The notes under the pieces are model-generated. The model was not told where the DNA came from. It was given only the letters and a program-made list of their open reading frames with translations, and searched no databases. Both the position numbers and the translations under genes were made by a program. This document shows, in pieces, positions 26,917-37,149 of a stretch of DNA of 64,000 bases; the stretch's first letter is position 1, and each line of letters opens with the position of its first letter. Source of the stretch: Kordiimonadaceae bacterium (GTDB lineage Bacteria > Pseudomonadota > Alphaproteobacteria > Sphingomonadales > Emcibacteraceae); NCBI GenBank assembly GCA_018675425.1, contig JABGYD010000008.1, positions 1 through 64,000 on the forward strand, read 5' to 3'.

Positions 26917-28155
26917 ATGAGCACTAAAATATGGATTGATGTAAATCTACTAACTATGGTGGAAGGCGATAAGCCCTTTGGTCTGCTAGAGGATGCAGCT
27001 CTAGTAACCAATAACAAACAGATTGTATGGGTTGGACACAAAAGCAATCTACCGGATCATTTTGTTGGAGAAATAATCTATTGCAAGGGCTCCTATTTGT
27101 CACCCGGTCTAATTGATTGCCATACTCACCTCATTTATGGAGGGAACCGTATCGATGAATTTGAAAAACGTTTAACTGGGGCTAGTTATGAAGAAATAGC
27201 AGCAGCTGGAGGTGGCATTTTATCTACTGTAGAAGCCACGCGTGCCGCCAGTGAAGATGACCTGGTTAGAACCGCACAAAAAAGGCTAGCGGCGTTTATG
27301 AAAGAAGGTGTAACCACCATTGAAATAAAGTCAGGTTACGGACTTGATATTGTGAATGAAATAAAAATGTTACGTGCTGCTAGGAAGCTTGGAAACATTT
27401 CAGGCATTGATGTTATACCTACATTCCTTGGTGCGCACGCACTACCACCAGAGTATTCAGGTGATCGTACTGGTTATATAAAACTCATAATTGAGGAAAT
27501 GTTACCTATAATTGCAAAAGAGCAGCTTGCTGATGCAGTTGATGGTTTTTGTGAAAATATTGGTTTTACTCACCAAGAAATGGAGCAAATTTTCACAGCC
27601 GCCACCAAACTTGGGTTTAAACTAAAGCTTCACGCCGAACAACTTTCAGATCAAAAAGGGGCAACGTTAGCAGCAAAATTTAACGCATTGTCGGCTGATC
27701 ATCTAGAGTACCTGTCAACAGATAGTATTTTAGAAATGAAGAAGTCAGGCACTGTAGCTGTTTTACTTCCTGGTGCTTACTACACACTTCGCGACACCAT
27801 CATTCCCCCGGTAGAGAAACTCCGCAGCGCTCAGGTTCCAATCGCCATTGGCTCAGACTGTAATCCAGGTTCTTCTCCTGTCTTGTCACTTAAGTTAATG
27901 ATTAATATGGCCACTACATTATTTAGATTATCCCCTGAAGAAGCTTTAGCCGGCGTTACTCGAAATGCAGCCAAGGCTTTGGGGTTAGACGATCGTGGAA
28001 TTTTAAAGAAAGGGTTAAAAGCAGATATGGTGTTATGGGATATTGAGCATCCAGCTGAACTATCTTATCAGATAGGCGGCGATCAAACCCTTATGGTCAT
28101 TAAGGATGGGGATGTTACTTTTGCACGTAATAAATATAAAAGCGGTCAAAATTAA
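26917..28155 (+). CDS. hutI: Imidazolonepropionase
   Basis: Opens the imidazolone ring of imidazolone propionate to give N-formimino-L-glutamate, the third step of histidine breakdown. The 412-residue metal-dependent amidohydrolase has the metal motif LIDCHTHLIYGGNR, the KSGYGLD segment, FLGAHALPPEY, the KLHAEQLSDQKGA motif and the IGSDCNPGSSP Asp. I start it at the ATG at 26917 (MSTKIWIDVN); the longer frame begins at a TTG within the operator and adds 22 non-family residues. It is the only hut gene on the plus strand, sharing a control region with hutF. Confidence 0.96.
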   Translation: MSTKIWIDVNLLTMVEGDKPFGLLEDAALVTNNKQIVWVGHKSNLPDHFVGEIIYCKGSYLSPGLIDCHTHLIYGGNRIDEFEKRLTGASYEEIAAAGGGILSTVEATRAASEDDLVRTAQKRLAAFMKEGVTTIEIKSGYGLDIVNEIKMLRAARKLGNISGIDVIPTFLGAHALPPEYSGDRTGYIKLIIEEMLPIIAKEQLADAVDGFCENIGFTHQEMEQIFTAATKLGFKLKLHAEQLSDQKGATLAAKFNALSADHLEYLSTDSILEMKKSGTVAVLLPGAYYTLRDTIIPPVEKLRSAQVPIAIGSDCNPGSSPVLSLKLMINMATTLFRLSPEEALAGVTRNAAKALGLDDRGILKKGLKADMVLWDIEHPAELSYQIGGDQTLMVIKDGDVTFARNKYKSGQN

Positions 28156-28183
28156 ATTTGGACCACCCTGTAAAATTTCACTA

Positions 28184-29602
28184 TTACAAGATGAAAGCCA
28201 TCAGCGGATCGAGGAGCTCAAAGAGTTGCAAAATGAGAACGCTAATTACAACTGGAACGACCACCTTAATAATCACACGCCAGAACTTAAAGAGTAAACT
28301 ATCGTCAAGACCAAGTTCTTCAAGTACATCCTTGCGCTTCATGACCCAACCAACAAAGATACCTGCAAAAAGTGCGTTAACGAGCATCATCGCATTAGCA
28401 GACATATATTCAAGTATATCCATGATATTTTTACTGGCAACCGTATCACTGAAGGTAAGTAAGCGGACATCTGATAGAATATTCATGGAAAGTGCAGATA
28501 CCGCAGCAAGACACCATAAACCAAGACCAACCACCAAGGACCCCTTACCACGAGTAAGAATGCCACGTTCTTCTAGATTAGAAACTGCGGGCTCAAAAAG
28601 TGATATGGTTGAAGTAACCGCAGCAAATGCAAGAAGTAAGAAAAAGAGTATGCCGAATAATTGCCCAAATGGCATCTGATCAAATATAATTGGCAACGTT
28701 ACAAAAACAAGATTTGGCCCAGAATCTAGCTCAAGTCCATTTGTAAATACGATGGGAAATATTGCAAAACCAGCAATCAGTGCTACGAAGGTATCAGCAA
28801 ATGCTACACCGCACGCAAGCTTTGGAATACTCTCACTCTTTGGCAGATATGAACCATAAACTAACATCGTTGCACTACCCAAAGATAATGAAAAGAATGC
28901 TTGGCCGGCTGCCTCAAGAACAGTTTTGCCAGTAATTTTTGAAAAATCTGGCGTAAACATAAACTCAAATGTTTCCCTCATACCACCGTTAAATGCAGAA
29001 TAAATCACCAAGGATACAAGGATTAAAAATAACATTGGCATGAGTATTTTAACAGCTTTTTCAAGGCCTAACTTCACACCTCGCGAAATAACAAATGCAG
29101 TAATTGAAAGGCTTATCGTCATCCAGAAAATAAGTGTTAATGGACTTTGTTGCATGTCCGTAAACACCTTTAAAGTCTGGCCTTCTACTAGGTTGTTAAG
29201 CTGCCCTGAAATCATGGAGTAAACATAATTAAGTGTCCATCCCGATATAACAAAATAAAACCCGAGAATACCAAGAGGCGTAAGAACGTTAATCCATCCT
29301 ATAAATTTCCAAAATGGTTGACTTTTTTTACCTTGTGAAAGTGTGGTAAAAGCAGAGATTGGAGGAAGCTGGTTTCGACGTCCAATGGTTAATTCTGTCA
29401 TTACTAATGGAATTCCAAAAAAAGCAACAATACCTAAATAAAGAAGTACGAAGGCACCTCCGCCATTCTCCCCAACAACATAAGGAAACCTATAAATATT
29501 TCCAAGTCCAACCGCAGAGCCAATTGCCGCTAAAAGGAACGCCGTTCCCGAAGACCATTTTTCCTGAGCCACATGTGTCACCGTAATCTCTCCATTTTTC
29601 AT
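28184..29602 (-). CDS. Neurotransmitter:sodium symporter family transporter
   Basis: 472-residue inner-membrane protein with about 11-12 hydrophobic segments of the LeuT-fold SNF family. It opens with the family signature WSSGTAFLLAAIGSAVGLGN and continues RFPYVVGENGGGAFVLLY, which includes unwound-helix substrate and Na+ contacts. Bacterial members import amino acids with sodium. It is convergent with hutI (28 bp apart), so it may supply the hut pathway, but it has no TGTATATACA operator in its 255-bp upstream gap and its substrate is not shown by sequence. I saw no glycine-riboswitch-like elements upstream. Confidence 0.92.
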   Translation of the reverse strand: MKNGEITVTHVAQEKWSSGTAFLLAAIGSAVGLGNIYRFPYVVGENGGGAFVLLYLGIVAFFGIPLVMTELTIGRRNQLPPISAFTTLSQGKKSQPFWKFIGWINVLTPLGILGFYFVISGWTLNYVYSMISGQLNNLVEGQTLKVFTDMQQSPLTLIFWMTISLSITAFVISRGVKLGLEKAVKILMPMLFLILVSLVIYSAFNGGMRETFEFMFTPDFSKITGKTVLEAAGQAFFSLSLGSATMLVYGSYLPKSESIPKLACGVAFADTFVALIAGFAIFPIVFTNGLELDSGPNLVFVTLPIIFDQMPFGQLFGILFFLLLAFAAVTSTISLFEPAVSNLEERGILTRGKGSLVVGLGLWCLAAVSALSMNILSDVRLLTFSDTVASKNIMDILEYMSANAMMLVNALFAGIFVGWVMKRKDVLEELGLDDSLLFKFWRVIIKVVVPVVISVLILQLFELLDPLMAFIL

Positions 29603-29857
29603 TTATTGGTTAAAGTAGCATAACAATTCATCTCGTCCATAAAATAATTCCAAGAAATTTTATTAACGATTTTATTATTATCAGCTACAAAGAGAATGCT
29701 TAACTTTTAATAAAGATAATTCAATCTAAACCCTTTGTTACTCAATTTAACCTAATAATAGTATAGAAAATTAATTGATCTCTATAAATCTAAGGAATGT
29801 CTGGATGATTATTTTAATATCTGAGAATTCTAATGCTACAAAAGGTTTAGACTGATC

Positions 29858-30892
29858 TTAGCGTTTTGCCGCATTAGCAATTCTTAAACAAGCACGTGCG
29901 CAGATTGCTTCAACGGGCATGCCTGTAGTCTTACAGTCTTGTTCGGCATCTGAAGTGATCGACATGGCGCTTGCTAGGCGGCCAGTTGTCCATTTTGAGA
30001 GGTCCGCCTTAAAAGTGCGGGCTTCCATCACAAAAACTTTAGGGACCAGTTTACCCATTGCATCTTCGGCTGAAAAACCCTGGTCCATATATCCTCTGGC
30101 TAAATGCATGCGTTGAATTTTACGCAGCAATGACCTCAGTATAGCGATTGGATTTTCCCCACGATTAAAGGCTTTAAAGATACTATCATCAAGTTTGCGT
30201 AAATCCCCGCCAGTGGTTGCACTAATTATGTTATCAATGCTCAAAGTACCGCTATCGCCAATACAAGCTACAACATCTTCAAGACTTACTATATCGTCCT
30301 GTCTTTTTTCCGAAGGCCCCATATAAACCGCAAGCTTATTAAGTTCGCTTCTAGAAACTAAACGATCACTGCCTAAATTCAATTGTAAAAATGAGCTAGC
30401 ATCAGCATCAATTGAAAGATTATTTTCCCGCATAACTTCATGAATTAGTGCGTCAAGTGACGCGTGAGTATCTTCATAGCAAGCAATTGCTAAAGCATTT
30501 TTAGCTTTTTCAAAAAGCTTTCTTAACCCTGATGTAGGACGGAGATTTCCAGCTGTTATAATTATAAGGCCATCTCCAATTGGGTTTTCTAGAAAAGCTT
30601 GCGCAGCCTTAGTGGCATTTTCTGAAGCACCATCGATCCTAATCACCCTCCTGCCTCCCATCATTGAAATAGCAGCGGCTTCATCAGCGAGCAGCCCTGG
30701 TTCAGATTTCAAGTTATTGGGATCAATATTAGCAACTAGAAATGGGTCTTTTAGGTCTTGCACCACTTGTTTTGCTATTTTTGATGAACGCTCCCTTACC
30801 AAACCCTCGTCAGGGCCAAAAACAAGAACAGCAAGATACTGAGGGGAAAGTTTTGTAACTTGTGTATCAACATCACGGGGATAAACCTTCAT
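29858..30892 (-). CDS. holA: DNA polymerase III subunit delta
   Basis: Clamp-loader subunit of 344 residues that opens the beta clamp. It has the family N-terminal segment LAVLVFGPDEGLVRERS, the KAAQAFLENP and KNALAIACYED regions, and helices of the lid domain and collar (AILRSLLRKIQRMHLARG). The ATG overlaps the lptE stop by one base (TAATG). The order leuS-lptE-holA is a conserved alphaproteobacterial operon, which supports the call despite weak conservation of HolA in general. Confidence 0.93.
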   Translation of the reverse strand: MKVYPRDVDTQVTKLSPQYLAVLVFGPDEGLVRERSSKIAKQVVQDLKDPFLVANIDPNNLKSEPGLLADEAAAISMMGGRRVIRIDGASENATKAAQAFLENPIGDGLIIITAGNLRPTSGLRKLFEKAKNALAIACYEDTHASLDALIHEVMRENNLSIDADASSFLQLNLGSDRLVSRSELNKLAVYMGPSEKRQDDIVSLEDVVACIGDSGTLSIDNIISATTGGDLRKLDDSIFKAFNRGENPIAILRSLLRKIQRMHLARGYMDQGFSAEDAMGKLVPKVFVMEARTFKADLSKWTTGRLASAMSITSDAEQDCKTTGMPVEAICARACLRIANAAKR

Positions 30893-31443
30893 TACTCCGC
30901 TCCAGCTGGGTTTTCACTTAAAAATGTGCCTATGCGCGTAATAATCTGATTTGCAACTTCTTCTGACAGACGTGAAAGAGAAGTATTACGAGCCGTCATA
31001 TTAGAAAAATCAGATTGCACCAAATCATAAGTTACTATGGCCCTCGCGGTTCCGTCCATGACAACATTCTCTGAGTTTATCTCACTCAATTTAAACACTA
31101 CAGTAAGCTTAAGGTTTTGAAGTGTGACAGTTTCGTCCCCACGAATTCCGTAACCTGCTTCTTCAACATCATAGTTTGCTTGGAGCAGGTATAGTGCAGG
31201 TGATTGATTAGAAGAAAGTGGAGAAACTCGTTCAATTAAATTGTTTTGCAACAACTGCGATAGACGTTCTTGTCGACCTTGCATATTTCTAATTCGATCT
31301 ATCTCAATATTGGCCATTACTTGAGATAGACCTGAGCCACCTGCAGAGTTGGCTCCATACATTGGTTTAAAACCACACGACGACATAATAAGCATCAAAA
31401 AAACACCTAAGGCCGTACTAATTATTTTAGAATTACGCTGCAT
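30892..31443 (-). CDS. lptE: LPS-assembly lipoprotein LptE
   Basis: 183-residue outer-membrane lipoprotein that plugs the LptD barrel and helps deliver lipopolysaccharide to the cell surface. The signal peptide ends in the lipobox MSSC with Cys23 as the likely acylated residue, followed by GFKPMYG, the family's opening. The body is a small alpha/beta domain. It sits 23 bp after leuS and is translationally coupled to holA, the standard order. The cell is therefore expected to make LPS. Confidence 0.92.
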   Translation of the reverse strand: MQRNSKIISTALGVFLMLIMSSCGFKPMYGANSAGGSGLSQVMANIEIDRIRNMQGRQERLSQLLQNNLIERVSPLSSNQSPALYLLQANYDVEEAGYGIRGDETVTLQNLKLTVVFKLSEINSENVVMDGTARAIVTYDLVQSDFSNMTARNTSLSRLSEEVANQIITRIGTFLSENPAGAE

Positions 31444-31466
31444 ACAGAGCCTCCGTTGTTAATGCA

Positions 31467-34031
31467 TCAAACAACAATATTAACGATTTTATTAGGGACA
31501 ACAATAATCTTTCTGATCTCTTTTTCTCCAATGGCTTTTTGGACTTTTTCAGATGCTAACGATAACGATTCCAGCAACTCCTTGTCTAAATCTTTTTCAA
31601 CCTCAAGCTTATCCCGAAGTTTTCCTTGAACCTGCACAACCACAGTCACAGATGTTTTTTGCATAAGCAAAGGTTTTGCTAATGGCCATGCTGCATCAGA
31701 AGCTAGTCCTTTTTCACCAATCATTGCCCACATTTCCTCAGCCAAATGTGGCATCATTGGGGACGTCAACAATATTATTGTCTTCACCGCTTCAAAAAGC
31801 GAAAATTTATCACCCTCGCTATTATCAGAATCAAACGAAGCGATTGCATTAGCAAACTTATAAGTTTGCGCTACTGAACTATTAAAATGAAACTCTTCAA
31901 TATCTTTCCCAATTTGAGCAATTGAAACATGGGTCATACGGCGTAGCTCTTTGGCAGCCTTACTAAACTCTTTTGGCTCCAATATATTTTTAGAGGCCTT
32001 ATCAATATTTCCTGTAACAGTCCGCCAAAGACGCTGGGTAAAACGCCATGCGCCCTCCACACCCTCTTCTGTCCATTCAAGGTCACGCTCTGGAGGGCTA
32101 TCAGATAGCATAAACCAACGCGCCGTATCAGCACCATAGGTGTTTATAATAGATGTCGGGTCAACAACATTCTTTTTAGATTTTGACATTTTAACCGAGC
32201 GACCAGCAGTAACAATTTCTCCTGTTATGCGGTGAACAAATTGACCGTCCTGCCGCCTATCTAATTCTTCTGGTAAGACCCAGTCACCATTTTTGTTTTG
32301 ATAAGTTTCGTGGCAAACCATACCCTGAGTAAAAAGACCATCAAACGGTTCTTCAACATCACACAATCCAACTTCTTTCATAGCGCGAGTAAAAAACCGT
32401 GAATATAGAAGATGGAGAATAGCATGTTCAACCCCACCTACATATTGGTCAACTGGCATCCAATAATCTGCAGCTTCTTTATCAAAGGGTTTATCCGAAT
32501 TGGGCGAAGCAAAGCGAATAAAATACCAGGAGCTATCTATAAACGTATCAAATGTATCAGTTTCCCTTTCCGCTGGTTTGCTGCAACTAGGACAATTCAC
32601 ATACTTCCAGGTCGGATGGTGGCTCAGAGGGTTGCCTGGCAAATCAAAGCTTACATCATCAGGTAAAACCAAAGGAAGTTCGTTTTTTGGAATAGTTACC
32701 ACACCACAGTCATCACAATAAACTATAGGGATCGGCGCACCCCAATAGCGTTGACGACTTATGCCCCAATCCCGCAAGCGATAATTGGTTGTAGCTTCTC
32801 CAAAGCCACCCTCTTCTGCAAGAGAAATAATCTTTGATTTAGCATCGTTAATGGACATTCCGTTTAAGAATTCAGAATTTCCTAAAATACCTGTATCGGT
32901 GTAGGCAATATTCTCAACAACAAATTTAGCGGCAGCCTTACCTTTCGGAATAACGACTGCCTTAACATCAAGGTCATATTTTCTAGCAAAATCAAGATCC
33001 CGCTGGTCATGGGCTGGACAACCAAAAACTGCCCCCGTTCCGTATTCCATTAATACAAAATTAGCAACATAAACTGGCAATTCAGAGCCATCGACAAATG
33101 GATGGCACATACTTAGGTCAAGCTTAAAGCCTTTTTTTTCAGCTTTTTCAAGTGCCTCTTCACTCGTTCCTAGCTTACGACATTCTCCAATAAATGCCTC
33201 CAGCTTTTTATTGTTTTCAGAAAATTTTAAGGCAATTGGGTGATCGGCTGCAATAGCAATAAAGGATGCTCCAAAAATAGTATCTGGGCGGGTTGTATAA
33301 ACTTTAATTTTATCCTGTGTACGGGTCCCATTAAACGTAATTTGCATCCCTTTGGATTTTCCAATCCAATTCTTTTGCATAGTCCTAACTTTTTCCGGCC
33401 ACCGTTCAAGCATATCTAATTTTGCATCAAGATCATCAGCGGCATCGGTAATTTTCAAAAACCATTGACTTAACTTTTTACGTTCTACCGACGCACCACT
33501 ACGCCAACCCTTACCATCGATAACTTGCTCATTGGCGAGCACAGTATTATCCACTGGGTCCCAATTGACCCAACTTGCTTTTCGGTAAACTAAACCCGCA
33601 TTTAAAAAGTCAATAAACATAGCCTGTTCTTTGCCATAGTAATCAGGATCACACGTGGCTATCTCACGTGACCAATCTATCGAAAACCCTATAGATTTCA
33701 TTTGCCTCTTCATATGATCAATGTTTTCATAGGTCCATTTAGCGGGATGGACCTTGTTTTCCATAGCAGCATTTTCTGCTGGCATACCAAAAGCATCCCA
33801 CCCCATAGGATGAAGAACATTAAAGCCTTGCAAGCGCTTATAACGGGCGACAACATCTCCTTGGGTATAGTTTCTAACATGCCCCATATGTATGCGACCC
33901 GAAGGATATGGGAACATCTCAAGCACATAATATTTTGGCTTACTATAGTCCTCACTCACCTTGAAGGTATCGTTATCTGCCCATGCTTTTTGCCACTTTT
34001 CTTCTGTTGCACGGGCATTATAGCGTGTCAT
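31467..34031 (-). CDS. leuS: Leucyl-tRNA synthetase
   Basis: Class I aminoacyl-tRNA synthetase of 854 residues that charges tRNA-Leu. The HIGH-type motif is in [15 protein letters not shown], the KMSKS motif in [14 protein letters not shown], and the CP1 editing domain lies between (for example [14 protein letters not shown]). Two Cys pairs in the zinc-like insert are visible (YCDDCG and VNCPSC). First of the leuS-lptE-holA operon, 97 bp after the DUF3576 lipoprotein gene. Confidence 0.98.
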   Translation of the reverse strand: MTRYNARATEEKWQKAWADNDTFKVSEDYSKPKYYVLEMFPYPSGRIHMGHVRNYTQGDVVARYKRLQGFNVLHPMGWDAFGMPAENAAMENKVHPAKWTYENIDHMKRQMKSIGFSIDWSREIATCDPDYYGKEQAMFIDFLNAGLVYRKASWVNWDPVDNTVLANEQVIDGKGWRSGASVERKKLSQWFLKITDAADDLDAKLDMLERWPEKVRTMQKNWIGKSKGMQITFNGTRTQDKIKVYTTRPDTIFGASFIAIAADHPIALKFSENNKKLEAFIGECRKLGTSEEALEKAEKKGFKLDLSMCHPFVDGSELPVYVANFVLMEYGTGAVFGCPAHDQRDLDFARKYDLDVKAVVIPKGKAAAKFVVENIAYTDTGILGNSEFLNGMSINDAKSKIISLAEEGGFGEATTNYRLRDWGISRQRYWGAPIPIVYCDDCGVVTIPKNELPLVLPDDVSFDLPGNPLSHHPTWKYVNCPSCSKPAERETDTFDTFIDSSWYFIRFASPNSDKPFDKEAADYWMPVDQYVGGVEHAILHLLYSRFFTRAMKEVGLCDVEEPFDGLFTQGMVCHETYQNKNGDWVLPEELDRRQDGQFVHRITGEIVTAGRSVKMSKSKKNVVDPTSIINTYGADTARWFMLSDSPPERDLEWTEEGVEGAWRFTQRLWRTVTGNIDKASKNILEPKEFSKAAKELRRMTHVSIAQIGKDIEEFHFNSSVAQTYKFANAIASFDSDNSEGDKFSLFEAVKTIILLTSPMMPHLAEEMWAMIGEKGLASDAAWPLAKPLLMQKTSVTVVVQVQGKLRDKLEVEKDLDKELLESLSLASEKVQKAIGEKEIRKIIVVPNKIVNIVV

Positions 34032-34128
34032 AATTTCTAATCCCAGTATATAAAAATAAGCACCCCTAACCTATTAAGTTAGCTCAAATCATGGTGCCAA
34101 AAAATTATTTATTTATTGTTTAATATTA

Positions 34129-34599
34129 TTAAGTCGTTAGCGGCGCGTTATCGCGTCGTAATAATCTAGCCTCTAATAGGATCGCAGTATTAATCTGTAT
34201 TACAGCATCAGGGCGGGGCTCAATAGAAACCCAGTTTCCATCCCGAAGCATTTCTCTGTGCACATTGATATTTAATGCATCTGCGCGTAATTGTTTACCA
34301 ACAATATATACGTCAACTTTAGTGCGCTCATTCGCATTCGCGGGATTAATTTTCCAGTCAGTAATAATTGTTCCACCTGCATTATCTGCAGATAACATTG
34401 GCATAAACGATAATGTATTTAAAGTAGCGCGCCAAAGATAGGCATTCACACCTATAGTATAGACTTCCTCGGCTGCTAAAATATTGTTACGAGGTTCCCC
34501 AACTTCACTTCTCTTACTGCATCCACTCATAGGAAATAAAATCAGAGCTACCAGAACTGTCAACACAATTTTCACTGAATTTTTATATTTTATTATCAT
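34129..34599 (-). CDS. DUF3576 family lipoprotein
   Basis: 156-residue predicted lipoprotein with the lipobox MSGC (Cys27). The rest is a compact domain with GVNAYLWRATLNTLSFMPM and IITDWKINPANANERTKVDVYIVG, matching the alphaproteobacterial DUF3576 family, which is regularly found just upstream of leuS. No biochemical role is known to me. The constant linkage with lptE could hint at an envelope function; this is inference. The upstream 303-bp gap to the divergent outer-membrane protein holds its promoter. Confidence 0.85.
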   Translation of the reverse strand: MIIKYKNSVKIVLTVLVALILFPMSGCSKRSEVGEPRNNILAAEEVYTIGVNAYLWRATLNTLSFMPMLSADNAGGTIITDWKINPANANERTKVDVYIVGKQLRADALNINVHREMLRDGNWVSIEPRPDAVIQINTAILLEARLLRRDNAPLTT

Positions 34600-34902
34600 T
34601 TATGTTCCATTCCATTATCCCAAATAAGATAAATATTTTACCATGCTCGCATCATGATTTTGTATACCATAAATATTACTACTGTCTAGATAAAGCGGTT
34701 TTTCTATATTGATTAATGAAATTTATTTAATTTAATGAGAAAATACAATTTTATTTACTCAAAAGATTGAATTTATATTTTAAGTCTATATACTTACGAT
34801 CAAATTAACAAAAAACTTTTATGATAAAAAATATTATCTTTCAGTTGGGTTAGCAATAAAATTACACCTTACTGAATTTGTATATATAAATGAAGTGCTT
34901 AG
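34600..34902. other. AT-rich intergenic region between divergent DUF3576 and outer-membrane protein genes
   Basis: 303 bp, very AT-rich, containing the promoters of two outward-reading genes. I see no RNA gene or convincing hairpin. A TGTATATATA at 34879-34888 resembles the hut operator core but lacks its ACA half and is not counted. Confidence 0.5.
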
Positions 34903-35808
34903 ATGACAAAATACGCTGAAAAAATTCGATGTGCAATCTTAATTGGGTGCCTTACTGGTACCCTGGGGTTGACCACAGGTGCGTACGCTCAAAATCAGGT
35001 AGGCACTAATTTAACTCCTAGGGTGAGCTCTAATGAAGAATTAGGAGACGATTTTCTTCAATTTCTCAATCCGCAAGCTGAAACTGAACAATATATTCTA
35101 CTGACTAACCCCAAGGAAAGGGATACACCTCTTCTCGCCTTAGGAAAAAATAGTGAGAAATCTGCCCCACTTTTACAAGTTAATCACGAATATAAATACA
35201 ATCCATCAATATCATTTAATTTACCTTCTACATCACCAGCTATTGCTGGTAGCCTAAAAACTGGTCTGCTCTCTACTAGCGGACAAGGTGGATCACAATT
35301 TGTTGTTTCATTAAATCCATCGAGAAAAGAGCAGTCTCCATTCAAATCCTCTAAATCTCTTAAGCTTTTTCTAGGTTCGAGCTTTATTAACACACCCACA
35401 AATCGTTATGCTGCATTCATAAATGATGGTCTGCTTACACAGCGAGCTTACAACTTATCGCTAGGCCTAGGGTATTCAGGGTTTAGACTTGGCGCGTCAT
35501 ACAGTCGCAACGACTTCCTATTTTCATCCGATATGTCTGGTTTTGATTTAGGGTTTGGTTATGTAGGTGATAGTTGGTCGGCAAATTTACGTATGGGCGA
35601 ATACAATAAATCCCCATCACTATTACTATCCCAAGATTATAATATATTTGACCATATTTCAGCATATGAACTTGGGGCAGCTTATAAATTATTTTCTAAT
35701 GTTAGCTTAACTGGCCGATTTACTTATTACTCATATGGTATGGGTAGCGAATTTGCAGCAGTTAATGATGTACAGTCACTCATTTTCGGTACGAACTTAA
35801 GCTTTTAA
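34903..35808 (+). CDS. Predicted outer-membrane beta-barrel protein
   Basis: Not recognised as a named family. The 301-residue protein has a signal peptide (cleavage near TGAYAQ), a Ser/Pro/Asn-rich linker to about residue 150, and then strand-like repeats with alternating aromatic and small residues (LGLGYSGFRLGASYS, LGFGYVGDSWSANLRMG, ELGAAYKLFSNVSLTGRF). It ends LIFGTNLSF with the C-terminal Phe of outer-membrane barrels. Porin-like or surface-exposed function is possible. It stands alone; its stop is three bases from the convergent thiE-like gene. Confidence 0.7.
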   Translation: MTKYAEKIRCAILIGCLTGTLGLTTGAYAQNQVGTNLTPRVSSNEELGDDFLQFLNPQAETEQYILLTNPKERDTPLLALGKNSEKSAPLLQVNHEYKYNPSISFNLPSTSPAIAGSLKTGLLSTSGQGGSQFVVSLNPSRKEQSPFKSSKSLKLFLGSSFINTPTNRYAAFINDGLLTQRAYNLSLGLGYSGFRLGASYSRNDFLFSSDMSGFDLGFGYVGDSWSANLRMGEYNKSPSLLLSQDYNIFDHISAYELGAAYKLFSNVSLTGRFTYYSYGMGSEFAAVNDVQSLIFGTNLSF

Positions 35809-35811
35809 AAT

Positions 35812-36423
35812 CTAAAATCCTCTTATTGCAGCAATCCCCGCAACACCCGTACCCTTTAGCTTTTCTGCTGTAATATTATTCACCCCCCCCAGGGCATAAA
35901 TAGGTACTCTAATGCCTTCACAAATTGATCTCAATCTACCCGGCCCAATCGTTAGTCCTTTATTTTTCATTGTCTCCGGGTGACTTCTAGTCTCAAAAAT
36001 AGGTGCCAGTAAAATAGCATCAAGACCTTGACCGTCTAGCTCCCCCATGTCAGTCTTAGAATGACAAGACGCGGTTATAAATAATTTTGGATAGGATTTG
36101 CGTATTTTTTTTACTTCATTAATCATATGCTCGGGTAAATGAATCCCATCAGCATCAACCTTGATCGCAAGAGTTAAATCACCAGCAACTAAAAACTTGA
36201 TACCTTTTAGTCTACATATATTTCTTAATGCAAAAGATAACTCAACCCTGCTTTCGTGCTCATAATCCCTAAAAATGACCATAGCACCACGAGGAAGATT
36301 TTCTATAACATCCTCGGGAAGAGGTTGGGCAATCTGATCTGTTAAAAAAATCATTCCAGGTAAGTTTTTCCAGCCACTTTGGCGGTTGAGCTCCTGTGAA
36401 ATCTCTGCTAGGTTTCTTTTCAT
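35812..36423 (-). CDS. Thiamine phosphate synthase-like TIM-barrel protein (ThiE/TenI family)
   Basis: 203-residue barrel protein resembling thiamine phosphate synthase. Recognisable parts are KVDADGIHLPEHM, LAPIFETRSHPETM and the C-terminal phosphate loop YALGGVNNITAEKL. Several usual ThiE features differ: the NDR motif reads AGDLTLA, the HLGQ motif reads HLPE, and the G-S-H segment reads TASCH. It may be a TenI-like paralogue with another role. No other thiamine gene or TPP riboswitch is present. It is divergent from yggS with only 28 bp between the two start codons. Confidence 0.75.
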   Translation of the reverse strand: MKRNLAEISQELNRQSGWKNLPGMIFLTDQIAQPLPEDVIENLPRGAMVIFRDYEHESRVELSFALRNICRLKGIKFLVAGDLTLAIKVDADGIHLPEHMINEVKKIRKSYPKLFITASCHSKTDMGELDGQGLDAILLAPIFETRSHPETMKNKGLTIGPGRLRSICEGIRVPIYALGGVNNITAEKLKGTGVAGIAAIRGF

Positions 36424-36451
36424 AAATTGACTTTAACTGAAGGTTTTATTG

Positions 36452-37114
36452 ATGACCAGCAATCTGATGGATATTGAAGAAAAAATTGCCGCCGCAGCCG
36501 AACACTGTGGCCGCGTTCCAAAAGATATAACACTAGTAGCAGTGTCCAAAGTTCATATCGCAGAGACTATTCTGCCCGTACTCGAAAGTGGGCAGCGGGT
36601 CTTTGGTGAAAACAGAGTTCAGGAAGCTACTCAAAAATGGCCTGCCCTAAAAAATAGATTTGATAATGTCAAACTTCACCTTATTGGTCCCCTTCAAACC
36701 AATAAAGCCCGACAGGCCGTTCATTTATTTGATGTAATCGAAACGGTTGATCGACCAAAACTAGCCAAAATGCTTGCCCGGATCTTTGAAGAAGAAGCAA
36801 AAAAATGTGATATTTATATTCAGATTAACACGGGGCACGAAAAACAAAAGGCAGGTATTCTTCCGGAAAGTGCTGACAAGTTTATTACCCTCTGCCGTGA
36901 TGATTTAAAACTACCGGTAAAAGGGGTAATGTGCATTCCTCCCTTTGATGAGGATAGTACGCAACATTTTAAATTATTAAAAGAAATTGCGGACCGTAAT
37001 AATATCAAAAATTTGTCTATGGGTATGAGTGGTGATTTTGAAAAAGCCATAAAAAACGGTGCAACACACGTTCGTGTGGGTACAGCAATTTTTGGAACAA
37101 GACCAGGTTATTGA
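36452..37114 (+). CDS. YggS-type pyridoxal-phosphate homeostasis protein
   Basis: 220-residue PLP-binding barrel protein (COG0325, YggS/PLPBP) that buffers PLP and affects amino acid and keto acid pools; it has no established enzyme activity. The PLP lysine is in VAVSKVH, followed by FGENRVQEA, HLIGPLQTNKA and the C-terminal phosphate-site segment SMGMSGDFEKAI. Start is the ATG at 36452 with AAGG eight bases upstream; an in-frame TTG one codon earlier is less likely. It is divergent from the thiE-like gene. Confidence 0.93.
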   Translation: MTSNLMDIEEKIAAAAEHCGRVPKDITLVAVSKVHIAETILPVLESGQRVFGENRVQEATQKWPALKNRFDNVKLHLIGPLQTNKARQAVHLFDVIETVDRPKLAKMLARIFEEEAKKCDIYIQINTGHEKQKAGILPESADKFITLCRDDLKLPVKGVMCIPPFDEDSTQHFKLLKEIADRNNIKNLSMGMSGDFEKAIKNGATHVRVGTAIFGTRPGY

Positions 37115-37149
37115 TAGTCCTATTAGTGATAATAAAAATATCGAAAATA

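Noticed and set aside
29603-29857. Riboswitch (for example glycine) in front of the sodium symporter gene
   Set aside because: No aptamer-like conserved elements were seen in the 255-bp AT-rich gap on the minus strand.
34879-34888. TGTATATATA as a fourth hut operator
   Set aside because: It lacks the palindromic ACA half and lies in an AT-rich gap next to unrelated genes.
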